DNA of 64,000 nt from the NCBI RefSeq assembly GCF_042643355.1, contig NZ_JBHRSS010000008.1:434001-498000 (forward strand), in the 5' to 3' direction. The notes under the pieces were generated by a model, which was not told where the DNA came from, did no database searches, and was given only the letters and a program-made list of their open reading frames with translations. Positions 17,408-25,005 of the stretch are shown here, in pieces (the first letter of the stretch is position 1; every line of letters begins with the position of its first letter). Origin of the DNA: Salinisphaera aquimarina (GTDB lineage: Bacteria; Pseudomonadota; Gammaproteobacteria; Nevskiales; Salinisphaeraceae). A program made the position numbers and the translations under genes.

Positions 17408-18136
17408 ATGAAAAGACGCTCGTGGGCTGTTGCTGGTCCCGTCGCGCTTGCCGGTTTGGCCCTCGGCGGCGGCGTTGCGTTCTGGGCAACTGGCTCGTCA
17501 CCTTTTCACTTGCGCACTCAAACCGACGACTCAAGTTCGGCGCTGGTGACCAACTCGCCGGATGTCAGAGTTCAGCGCCCCACTCCGCCGTCGCCCGCCG
17601 CGGAAGCCGATCTGAAAGTCGACAAATCCGCGCCATTGACGCTGCGTATGGACGAGTCGCCACCCGAGTCCGACAAGACGACCGAGACGCCGGCCAGGAA
17701 AACGGAATCTCTGCGCGAGTATGCCACCGGCAAGGACAACGCCGAGCAAGACGATTCGGATCTGCCGCTTGCCTCGACCGACTCGACGCCTTTGAATCTG
17801 AAGGTGCCCGAAGAGGTCGATCCGACGGATGCAATTCAGGACGCGGACATCGTCGGCCCATCCGCTACCGCTTCCGACGACGAAAAAACGCGTGATGCCA
17901 AGGTGCGCAAGGCGTTTGACCTGAATGAACCACCCGCGCCGACGCCGAAGGTGGCGTCCTATAGCTTGTTCAACCCGGAATACGGGCTGCGCGGCTTCAT
18001 GAAACAGGGCTGGGTGAACAACACATTCGGTGTGCAAGGCGGGCTGGGCTTCAACGACGGCCGCCGTATCCAATCGGATAACAACGACATCCGCGACGAT
18101 ATCGCCGTAGGCATGGGCGTCATCCTGGCGTTTTGA
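17408..18136 (+). CDS. Unrecognised envelope-associated protein with acidic linker
   Basis: A 242-aa protein of no family I recognise. One hydrophobic N-terminal segment (~8-28, VAGPVALAGLALGGGVAFWA) could be a signal anchor. A long Ser/Thr/Pro/Asp/Glu-rich linker (~35-180) looks disordered. A short C-terminal region contains YGLRGFMKQGWVNNTFG and QGGLGFNDGR, and the last residues (GMGVILAF) end in aromatic Phe with alternating hydrophobics, reminiscent of a beta-strand. It therefore may be periplasm-facing with a small C-terminal domain. It follows the cyclase gene by 175 bp on the same strand, with no clear terminator between them. Confidence 0.65.
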   Translation: MKRRSWAVAGPVALAGLALGGGVAFWATGSSPFHLRTQTDDSSSALVTNSPDVRVQRPTPPSPAAEADLKVDKSAPLTLRMDESPPESDKTTETPARKTESLREYATGKDNAEQDDSDLPLASTDSTPLNLKVPEEVDPTDAIQDADIVGPSATASDDEKTRDAKVRKAFDLNEPPAPTPKVASYSLFNPEYGLRGFMKQGWVNNTFGVQGGLGFNDGRRIQSDNNDIRDDIAVGMGVILAF

Positions 18137-18171
18137 GCGGCTGCCCAAAAGTCGTCTAATAACTAGTCGTT

Positions 18172-18266
18172 GTAGGTCGGATTAGCGCGCAGCGCGTAAT
18201 CCGACGCTCGCCTGGATCTGTGGCTCGTCTTGTCGGATTACGGTGCAAGCACCTAATCCGACCTAC
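18172..18266 (+). repeat. Dispersed two-hairpin REP/BIME-like repeat, copy B
   Basis: The best-preserved copy. Hairpin 1 (18176-18205) pairs GTCGGATTA with TAATCCGAC around GCGCGCAGCGCG. Hairpin 2 (18232-18262) pairs GTCGGATTACGGTGC with GCACCTAATCCGAC. The outer ends GTAGG and CCTAC are inverted, giving a head-to-head pair of REPs each with a GTAG tetranucleotide at its foot. It abuts and terminates the truncated toxin frame to its right. AACTAG occurs on both sides (18161 and 18269), a possible but unproven target duplication. Confidence 0.88.
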
Positions 18267-18430
18267 GTAACTAGGGGGCGGCCAATATCCGGTTCGGCCT
18301 CGAAAAGCTTGAATTGGCGTGTTATAGATTCCGCGGCGCGACGTGCGACATTCGGCGCCTTGGCATCCAAGAACCTGCGGCAACGCTGCAAACCTTCGAC
18401 TGCACCCTCGGTGACGATTATTCGTGACAC
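18263..18430 (-). pseudogene. RelE/ParE-family toxin, 3'-truncated by repeat copy B
   Basis: Starting at GTG 18430, inside the antitoxin coding sequence, the minus strand reads about 55 codons with the pattern of RelE/ParE toxins: SRIIVTEGAVEGLQRCRRFL, then ARRAAESITRQFKLFEAEPDIGRPL. It stops at a TAG inside the BIME-like repeat. Intact members run to ~95-100 residues, with a C-terminal half carrying the catalytic or gyrase-contact residues that is missing here. No continuation is found left of the repeat. The toxin is therefore predicted dead, leaving an orphan antitoxin. Confidence 0.75.
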
Positions 18431-18687
18431 TTGGGTATTTCGTTATCGTCGCTACCCCAGGCTCTTAACCAGTCGCTGGTCTCCGATCCCGTGATGTGAA
18501 GTCCGGTTTCCTTATACGATGACCAAGCGTCCAGCGCTTCCTGTTTAAACACGTCGCGCTGTTCCTCGCGCTTGACATATTGCGCTATCGCTTCACGCAT
18601 GATCCAGTGCGGCGACCGACGGCGATTGTCCGCCAGTTGGCGCACCCGGGACTTCATTTCTTCATCTATCTTGATGGAAGTTGCCAT
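18418..18687 (-). CDS. CopG-family ribbon-helix-helix antitoxin
   Basis: An 89-aa protein whose N-terminus (MATSIKIDEEMKSRVRQLA) forms a ribbon-helix-helix DNA-binding motif, followed by RRSPHWIMREAIAQYVKREE, typical of PutA/CopG-like antitoxins paired with RelE/ParE toxins. The C-terminal tail (~50-89) would wrap the toxin. It would normally repress its own operon. Its 3' end overlaps the start of a toxin frame by 13 nt, as in type II operons, but that toxin is truncated by repeat copy B. Confidence 0.85.
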   Translation of the reverse strand: MATSIKIDEEMKSRVRQLADNRRRSPHWIMREAIAQYVKREEQRDVFKQEALDAWSSYKETGLHITGSETSDWLRAWGSDDNEIPKCHE

Positions 18688-18775
18688 GCATCACCTATTC
18701 AGAGGTACTACCCCTCAATAACATATCACGCTGGACGATGCCGCCATCAACGACTACGTACAAATACAGGTCGAT

Positions 18776-20158
18776 CTACCCTTGCCGCTGGAGCATGAAC
18801 GTCTGGTAGGTGAGGCTTTGAAATTCCCGGTCGAGCACGGCCAGCCCGGCGAGCGAGGACAGCATGAGCGACAGCGCAAAACCGTAGCCATAGAAGATCG
18901 CGCCCAGGTACTGGCTGAGCAGCGTCAATAGCACGTTGGCCACGAAGAAGAACAGGCACAGCACCAGCGCGAGCCGAAGCTTGTCGAGATAGAACAGCAC
19001 GTTCAGGATCGCCATGAACAGCACCTGCATGCCCACCGCAACGATATCGATGTTGAACAGCGGTACGTAGTACGGCGAAAACCCGAGCCAGTTGATCAGC
19101 GCCGGCCCCACGAGCAACAGCGACACCACCGTGATGCCCTGGATCTTGAAGATGTCGTAGATGCCCTGGCGCACCGTATCCACCATGCGATCGAGTCGTT
19201 GCTCGATATGGGCAAGCGTATCGCCCCCGCGTACGGCGCCATAGAAGGCGTCGTAACGCTCGGCGAAGTCGGTTTCCATGCGAATCAGGAAAACGGCCAT
19301 GCCGGGCACGATCGACAGATAGGCCAGAAAAATCGGGAAATCGTAGATCGGTGACGCGCGCAGCGGGCCGATCACGTGCTCGGAGGTCGCCGGGTTGTAC
19401 CAGAACAGGAACTTGTCCGCCCAGATACCGAGATTGTAGAACAGACCGGTGAAAATGAGCGATCGATAGGTCTGGTCCGCGCGCCGCAGATCGAAAGCGA
19501 ACATGCGATCACCCGGGTAATAGCGCAGCACCAGAAACAGCAGCGTATAGAACAGCACGCCCTGCCCGACCACGAAACCGCCGAGCAAGCCTTCGAGGTT
19601 GTAGCCACGCAAGGCCATGCCGAGTACGAACGTGACGCCGTAGCCAAACACGAATGCCCATAGCACCTGTCGGTAGGCTTTCATCCCCGTCACGAATACG
19701 GTGATGCACCAGATATTGGTCAGCAGCACGAACCCGACGAACATTTCCACGCGATAGAGCAGCGTGGTGCCATCGAACAGCGTGATCAGAATCACCAGCC
19801 CGAGGCCGGCCGCGGTCACGTTGACCAGGGTCAGCAGACCGATCAGATTGGGCAGGATGCTGGCGTCTTTCTTCTCGAACAGGCGGTCGGCCACGAACCG
19901 GGTGAATATCAGCTGCGCGAGCCCGGAGAGCACCAGCGACGCTGCCACGATATAGGTGACCGACACCAGGAATTGGGTGACGTGACGGGACTGGTCCGGC
20001 AACAGGCCGAGCGAGAGAAAGCCCAGCGCCATGATCACCAGAATCGACAGCACCCACGGCCCGGAGCTGATGATGCCGGCATAGCCGTAGGCGCGCAGCA
20101 GCCCGAAATAGCTATCCTTGCGCAGCAGCTTTCGCAGCTCGAAACCGATACCTGCCAT
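18776..20158 (-). CDS. pelG: Pel exopolysaccharide inner-membrane transporter PelG
   Basis: A 460-aa integral membrane protein with about 12 helices, of the MOP-like PelG family. It starts MAGIGFELRKLLRKDSYFGL and contains GYAGIISSGPWVLSI, both typical of PelG. It forms the inner-membrane Pel synthase complex with PelD, PelE and PelF and is thought to move the growing polymer across the membrane. It is the last gene of the pel operon, 3 nt after pelF. No terminator was seen in the short gap before the antitoxin gene. Confidence 0.96.
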   Translation of the reverse strand: MAGIGFELRKLLRKDSYFGLLRAYGYAGIISSGPWVLSILVIMALGFLSLGLLPDQSRHVTQFLVSVTYIVAASLVLSGLAQLIFTRFVADRLFEKKDASILPNLIGLLTLVNVTAAGLGLVILITLFDGTTLLYRVEMFVGFVLLTNIWCITVFVTGMKAYRQVLWAFVFGYGVTFVLGMALRGYNLEGLLGGFVVGQGVLFYTLLFLVLRYYPGDRMFAFDLRRADQTYRSLIFTGLFYNLGIWADKFLFWYNPATSEHVIGPLRASPIYDFPIFLAYLSIVPGMAVFLIRMETDFAERYDAFYGAVRGGDTLAHIEQRLDRMVDTVRQGIYDIFKIQGITVVSLLLVGPALINWLGFSPYYVPLFNIDIVAVGMQVLFMAILNVLFYLDKLRLALVLCLFFFVANVLLTLLSQYLGAIFYGYGFALSLMLSSLAGLAVLDREFQSLTYQTFMLQRQG

Positions 20159-20161
20159 CGT

Positions 20162-21745
20162 CTATTCCCCCGCCGCCCGCGTGCGTCCGGGCGCCGCGGC
20201 CGTTTCCTCGTAAAGATGCTCGTAGCGATCCAGCATCAGCCGCTCGGAATACTGGGCGTCGACGCGGGCGATGCCGATCGCGCGAGCCGACTCCCAGGCC
20301 GCGCGGTTGACCAGCAGATCGAGCATGGCGGCGGCGGTGGCCCCCGGATCGGCGATCGGCACGATGCGGCCGGCGGCGTGGGCCATGTCCGGACCGGTGG
20401 TGGCACTGGTCAGATGCGCCTTGGGATGGCCGTGAACCAGTTCATAGCAGGAACCGACGTCGGTACAGACCACCGGCAGCCCCGACGCCATTGCCTCCAG
20501 CGCCACCAGGGGCTGTGCTTCGCTGATCGAGGTGAGTGTAGCCAGCCGAATCTGCGACATGACGTCTTCGGTACGCTGAAAACCCATGAACTTGACGGTG
20601 CCGTTCAGATCGAGCTGCTCGGCCAGATCACGACACTCCTGGGCATATTCCGGATCCTCGGATTCCGGCCCGACGATCCAGCCCTGCGCTCCCGGCAAGT
20701 GAGTGGCCACGATACGCATGGCCCGCACGAAGGTCTTGATTTCCTTGATCGGCGTTACCCGCCCGATCAGGGCGATGATGGGCGCGGTATTGTTGAAGGT
20801 GGTTTCGCGCAACGGCCGGAAGCGCGCGATATCGATCCCGTTGGGAATCACGCGGGTCCGTTCGGCACGCGCGCCGTCGATGATCTGGCGTTCGCGATTG
20901 CCTTCGTAGAGCGTGGTGATCGGGTTGGCCGCCGAATAAGTCAGCCGGCCGATGCCGTCGAAGAACCGAATCCACAGCCGGCGGATATAACTCACGTCGC
21001 TGCGAAAGCCGTGGGTCAGCACGTCATTGTAGGTCTTGATCCACTCGGCCTCGGTGAGATCGATCTGGCGTTCCTTGGTATAGATGCCATGCTCGGTCAC
21101 GATGAACGGCAGCGCGTGGATATGATGGGCGAGCGCGCCGAGAAAGCCCGCATAGCCGGTCGAAATGGCATGAAGGCAACGCGTCGGCGGCATGGCACGG
21201 GCGATACGCGCGAGCATGAACAGCGGCGAGTGCATGTTGCGTACCGACCAGAAATAATCCACGAACGACGGGTCGGTGCAGTACTTGCGGTAGTAGTCGA
21301 CGATCTGCTCCCAGGCCTGGCGGCTGTAGAGAAAATCCTCGTGCGACAGGCCGCCGTCCCGACCTAGCATCTGCGCGATGTCGCACAGCTGTTTACCGGG
21401 GTCGGAATCCGCCGGACTCTTGAAGTAGCGGTGCAGCGCATCGCTGGCGCCAAAGGCCTTGTGGCTGCCTTCGTACTGGCGCGGTTCATCCACGCGCCCG
21501 CCGGCGTCCATCAGGTAATGGCATTCCAGATGCACGACGTTTTCCGGCCGGTCGTAGAGAATGCCCTTGTACGCGGATTCGCTGCCGCCCATGAAGATGA
21601 GCGCGAAACGCCGGTGCGGCAGCCCGCGTATCAACTGGTCCACCCAGCCGGAGACGCCGCCTCGGACCATCGGGAAGGTACCTTCGAGCAGCAGGGTTAC
21701 ATCCGCCGGCTCGTCGCCGGCTTTCAGGGTCGGCCACTTCTTCAT
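20162..21745 (-). CDS. pelF: Pel polysaccharide glycosyltransferase PelF
   Basis: A 527-aa cytosolic GT4-type glycosyltransferase. The N-terminal PelF signature DVTLLLEGTFPMVRGGVSGW is followed by the GT-B acceptor half. The nucleotide-sugar half contains IGRVTPIKEIKTFVRAM and the E-x7-E-type motif SISEAQPLVALEAMASGLPV. It polymerises Pel (GalNAc-rich, with GlcNAc) from UDP-sugars at the PelD/E/G complex. Its ATG overlaps the pelE stop by 4 nt. Confidence 0.97.
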   Translation of the reverse strand: MKKWPTLKAGDEPADVTLLLEGTFPMVRGGVSGWVDQLIRGLPHRRFALIFMGGSESAYKGILYDRPENVVHLECHYLMDAGGRVDEPRQYEGSHKAFGASDALHRYFKSPADSDPGKQLCDIAQMLGRDGGLSHEDFLYSRQAWEQIVDYYRKYCTDPSFVDYFWSVRNMHSPLFMLARIARAMPPTRCLHAISTGYAGFLGALAHHIHALPFIVTEHGIYTKERQIDLTEAEWIKTYNDVLTHGFRSDVSYIRRLWIRFFDGIGRLTYSAANPITTLYEGNRERQIIDGARAERTRVIPNGIDIARFRPLRETTFNNTAPIIALIGRVTPIKEIKTFVRAMRIVATHLPGAQGWIVGPESEDPEYAQECRDLAEQLDLNGTVKFMGFQRTEDVMSQIRLATLTSISEAQPLVALEAMASGLPVVCTDVGSCYELVHGHPKAHLTSATTGPDMAHAAGRIVPIADPGATAAAMLDLLVNRAAWESARAIGIARVDAQYSERLMLDRYEHLYEETAAAPGRTRAAGE

Positions 21746-22734
21746 AACCAGTACTCCAGAACCGGACGCATGACAGGATTGGCGCCGGCGCGCGGGCTCA
21801 TGCGCTCGAGCGCGGGGGCGACCTCGTCGAACCGGCCACGCCGATAAGCGAGCTCTGCCCAGCGCGGTGCGGAATCGTCGTCTTCGAGGCCCATCTGCTC
21901 GGCGCGTTCGAGCGCGTCCTGGGTGTCGTCGTGGCGATCGAGTTCCATGCAGATACGGGCGCGCAGCAACCAGCGCTGCGCGGTCGGGCGGCGATCGCTC
22001 GCCATGTCGATAGCGGTCAGCGCCTTGGTCAGCATCAGTTCCTCGACGCTGCCGCGCGCGAGCTGCAGATAGGAGAATTCCCAGAACAGCTGGGCGCGTT
22101 CCTCGTGCAGTTCGCCGTCCTGGTCGCCGCTGGCGGCAATGGTGTCGCGCACGACGTTGAGCTGGTTTTCGAGATCGCGCTCGATCGAGTTGATCATCGC
22201 GTAGGCCAGCAGCCGCACTTCGTCGGCCGAGTCGCCCAGGCCCGAGCGCAGAATCGGCACCGCCTCACGACGCGGCAGATGCCGGCAGGCCAGGATCGCC
22301 TGTTGGCGGCGGTTGCGGTCGTCGAAATGCAGGAGTACGGACGACAGGCCGTCGCGCATGAAGACATCGTTCGGGTCGACCTGCACCGGCTGGAACGGCA
22401 ATTCCGGAATCTCCAGTGAATCCCAGGCTTCGGGCTGTTCGTGATAGGCGAAGTACAGCCCGGGAAGCATGCCAAGAACCAGCCCCACCGGGCCGAGCAG
22501 AGGCACGAACAGCGCGCTCGTGGCCAGAAACGCCAAAGGACCGGCCTTCGCGCCGCGGTAGGTCGACGGCAGCGCCAGATACAGACCCGCGACAAGAATC
22601 GCGACCGCCAGCAGATGGCCGAGCAACAGCGTGAGCAGCCCCAGCGGCACCGCCCAGCCGGCCAGACACGCCCAGACGACCAGGAGTTCGATGAAGATCC
22701 CGACCGGGACCAGAATCAGGCTAAACAGACGCAT
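21742..22734 (-). CDS. pelE: Pel biosynthesis inner-membrane protein PelE
   Basis: A 330-aa protein. Two or three N-terminal membrane segments (~1-95) are followed by a helical, TPR-like cytoplasmic region (~120-330) with repeated Ala/Leu-rich helices (LLRARICMELDRHDDTQDAL). It scaffolds PelD, PelF and PelG in the Pel synthase complex. The start at 22734 (MRLFSLILVPVGIFIELLVV) is chosen because the membrane segment begins there; the frame extends 33 codons upstream into pelD without PelE character. It overlaps the pelD stop by 14 nt. Confidence 0.93.
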   Translation of the reverse strand: MRLFSLILVPVGIFIELLVVWACLAGWAVPLGLLTLLLGHLLAVAILVAGLYLALPSTYRGAKAGPLAFLATSALFVPLLGPVGLVLGMLPGLYFAYHEQPEAWDSLEIPELPFQPVQVDPNDVFMRDGLSSVLLHFDDRNRRQQAILACRHLPRREAVPILRSGLGDSADEVRLLAYAMINSIERDLENQLNVVRDTIAASGDQDGELHEERAQLFWEFSYLQLARGSVEELMLTKALTAIDMASDRRPTAQRWLLRARICMELDRHDDTQDALERAEQMGLEDDDSAPRWAELAYRRGRFDEVAPALERMSPRAGANPVMRPVLEYWL

Positions 22735-24088
22735 GGTTTTCGGCCTGCCGGCGGATATCCGCGAGCAATACCGACGCCGACTGCTTGCCGGTGACATGAC
22801 GCTGATGAAACACCAGCCCGCTGTTCGCCACATCCACGCCGAAGCGCTCGTTGAGCATTCGCGACATGCGTTCGCGGTAGGCCGCGGCGCCGCGCTCCGG
22901 CGTCAGCGGCATGAGCACGTAGATGATCTGCGTGTCGTCACCGGCATCGGTTGTCCAGGCGAAATCCAGCGCGCGCAGTTGTTCATAGACCACGTCGGTC
23001 AGTGCCTCGTTGCTGATGCCCCGGATCCGGCCCGGAATCTCGTAAGCCATGAGCAGAGAACTCAGCCGATAGCGCGCGCCGTACCGGGCCCATCGCTTGA
23101 GCCGCTCCTCGAAGCGATAGCGCGCCAGCGCGTGGTCAGTCGGCGCGCGTTCGTAGCCCTCGGCAATGACATCGCCAAGATTGCCGCCCAGCACCGCCAG
23201 CAGGTGGAGGTTGCCGCGTTCGAAATCCACGAACGGCATTTCCGTGACCGTGACCACGGCCCAGATCCGGTCGTTCACGTCGATGAGCGGAATCACCGCG
23301 AGCATCGGATGGCTGGTCTGCTGCGGGCTGTCCTCGGCCATCTCGCTCTTGAGGCTGATCATGCACCCCTGCTCGATACAGGCACGCACCATCGGATGGC
23401 CGGCCACATCGGTATGCCGCGCCTGGCCGCCAATGAAGTCGATGGGCTGACGTTCGACGCAATGCTTTTCATCCACGCGGTACAAAGCACACTGTTCGAC
23501 GCGGCCCTCGGCCGCCATGAAACTCAGCAAGTCGGATGAATGCTGGGTGAGCACGTCCTCCACCGGGTCCGCGTCGTGGAAGCGCTCGGCCAGCGCCAGC
23601 AGCGCATCGCGCAGGTTGTGCGGATTGGCCGCAAGCCGTTCGGCCAGCTGATCATGGGAGACCCGCAGCACATGGTAGTTGCGTACGAATTCCGCCAGCC
23701 GCGTGGCCTGGTACTCGTTGATGATCTTCATCTGGGTGAAACGCCGACGCCAGATATCGGTGAACTCGCCACTGACCATCCCTGTCAGCACCAGCCCGAT
23801 GGCGTACTGCACCGGCAGCGCGGTATCGATCCACCCCATGCGCGGCGCCAATGCCATGAAGGCGATCGTGGCGAGCGCGCTGGCAAAGCCGTAGATGAAC
23901 CCGTAACGCAGACCGGCAAGCAAGGGCGCGGCAATCAACCACGCAAAGGGACTGTCGTAGAACAGCGGGTCCTGCGGATTGAACAGCCAGCCGATCGCCG
24001 GTATCAGCGCGGTGATGACCACGCTTTCGAGCACGCTCATCCATACCGGCGGCGCCTCGTAATTGACTTCTTCGATCTGGGTGACCAT
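22721..24088 (-). CDS. pelD: c-di-GMP receptor PelD
   Basis: A 455-aa inner-membrane regulator that switches on Pel synthesis when it binds c-di-GMP. Four N-terminal membrane helices (~15-115) precede a coiled segment, a GAF domain (~180-325) and a degenerate GGDEF domain. The active site reads DAGDD (381-385) in place of GGDEF. The inhibitory site RALD (Arg372, Asp375) is intact five residues upstream. Pseudomonas aeruginosa PelD uses Arg367/Asp370 and Arg402 for c-di-GMP; Arg407 here fits the same offset. The start at 24088 has AGAGG 5 nt upstream, and that ribosome site lies within the terminal repeat of an inserted element (24090-24362). Confidence 0.96.
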   Translation of the reverse strand: MVTQIEEVNYEAPPVWMSVLESVVITALIPAIGWLFNPQDPLFYDSPFAWLIAAPLLAGLRYGFIYGFASALATIAFMALAPRMGWIDTALPVQYAIGLVLTGMVSGEFTDIWRRRFTQMKIINEYQATRLAEFVRNYHVLRVSHDQLAERLAANPHNLRDALLALAERFHDADPVEDVLTQHSSDLLSFMAAEGRVEQCALYRVDEKHCVERQPIDFIGGQARHTDVAGHPMVRACIEQGCMISLKSEMAEDSPQQTSHPMLAVIPLIDVNDRIWAVVTVTEMPFVDFERGNLHLLAVLGGNLGDVIAEGYERAPTDHALARYRFEERLKRWARYGARYRLSSLLMAYEIPGRIRGISNEALTDVVYEQLRALDFAWTTDAGDDTQIIYVLMPLTPERGAAAYRERMSRMLNERFGVDVANSGLVFHQRHVTGKQSASVLLADIRRQAENHASV

Positions 24089-24089
24089 T

Positions 24090-24362
24090 GGAACCTCTGA
24101 TCTAGTCAGACGCGGTCGCGCCGGAGTCTTTGCGCGCGACTGGCAAGGAATGAGAAGAGCGATGTGCTTGTTGCACATAAACGACGAATGACGCTATCCA
24201 GGCGTGCGCAAAGGCCCGGCCGCGCAGCGGTTTGGCCCCAAAGGCGCAGCTACCGCGTTGCATGGCTGGACCCGGGAATGGCCCGGGCGCGGCGCCATGC
24301 GCCTTGTATCTGCGCCTTTGGGGACGCAAACGCGATCCGTGTCTGACTAAATCAGAGGTTCC
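24090..24362. mobile_element. MITE-like inverted-repeat element between pelC and pelD
   Basis: A ~273-bp insert with ~31-bp imperfect terminal inverted repeats: left GGAACCTCTGATCTAGTCAG and right CTGACTAAATCAGAGGTTCC (reading inwards from 24362), extending a further ~10 bp each. Inside is a long cruciform (24236-24323): CCCCAAAGGCGCAG pairs perfectly with CTGCGCCTTTGGGG, with inner pairs GCATGGC/GCCATGC and CCCGGG/CCCGGG. No transposase is encoded; a minus-strand ORF (24102-24365) spans it but shows no domain. At most a 3-bp CAT flanks both ends. Its left end supplies the pelD ribosome site. Confidence 0.78.
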
Positions 24363-24399
24363 CATATCTAACCTTCGCGTGTTCGCGGACGTTCGCCGA

Positions 24400-24930
24400 C
24401 TAGCGCTGTAACGGCATGTCGGAGACGAGATCGCTCATCAGCTGCTGCGCGGTGCCGCTGAGCGTGCTGTAACCCCAGCCGGCCTTGGCACCGGAGGCGC
24501 TCCACACGGTTGCACCGGTATTCACATCGATCACCCGTAAACTGATGCCCACGGCCGGTTCGCCGTCGAGCCCGGTCTTGTACTGCCATTCCTCGACCGA
24601 GCCGGTCACGCCGTACTGATAGCCCTGCCCGCGCGCCCAGTTGAGCGCGTCCTGAAGCACGGCCTGCTGATCGAACTCCGGCAGACCGCCCGAATCACTG
24701 CGCGGTGCCGGCGTCAGCTGGGCAATACCGCGCTGGTGCAGCAGCGTGGCCAGAATCGCCCCGGCGCGCTCGCCCGCCTGCGGTGATTCGGCGTAGTTGG
24801 CGATCGGCAGCTGTGCCCAGCGCGCGGACGCGGCCAGCTGATCGCCACGATGAACATCCGTCACGGCACAGCCGGACAGCATGACAATAAAAATCGCAAA
24901 GATGCCTGCGACGAGTGTTGTGCGTTTCAT
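24400..24930 (-). CDS. pelC: Pel outer-membrane lipoprotein PelC
   Basis: A 176-aa lipoprotein with signal peptide and lipobox LSGC, so Cys20 is the lipidation site. In Pseudomonas, PelC forms a dodecameric ring on the periplasmic face of the outer membrane that funnels Pel towards PelB. Mature features include ARWAQLPIANYAESPQAGER, ALNWARGQGYQYGVTGSVEE and a C-terminal WSASGAKAGWGYSTLSG. The ATG at 24930 is chosen because it opens the signal peptide; 25 upstream in-frame codons lie beyond it. It follows pelB by 75 bp and is separated from pelD by the MITE-like element. Confidence 0.95.
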   Translation of the reverse strand: MKRTTLVAGIFAIFIVMLSGCAVTDVHRGDQLAASARWAQLPIANYAESPQAGERAGAILATLLHQRGIAQLTPAPRSDSGGLPEFDQQAVLQDALNWARGQGYQYGVTGSVEEWQYKTGLDGEPAVGISLRVIDVNTGATVWSASGAKAGWGYSTLSGTAQQLMSDLVSDMPLQR

Positions 24931-25005
24931 GATCTGGGGTTCTCCCTGCCTGCGATGGATTGTATTGATCGGTTTCGTTGTCGTTGTGGTATCTATCGGC
25001 TGCAA

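Noticed and set aside
24102..24365. 87-codon minus-strand ORF spanning the MITE-like element
   Set aside because: It starts and ends at the inverted termini and reads through the cruciform. No transposase or other domain is visible, so it is treated as an incidental frame.
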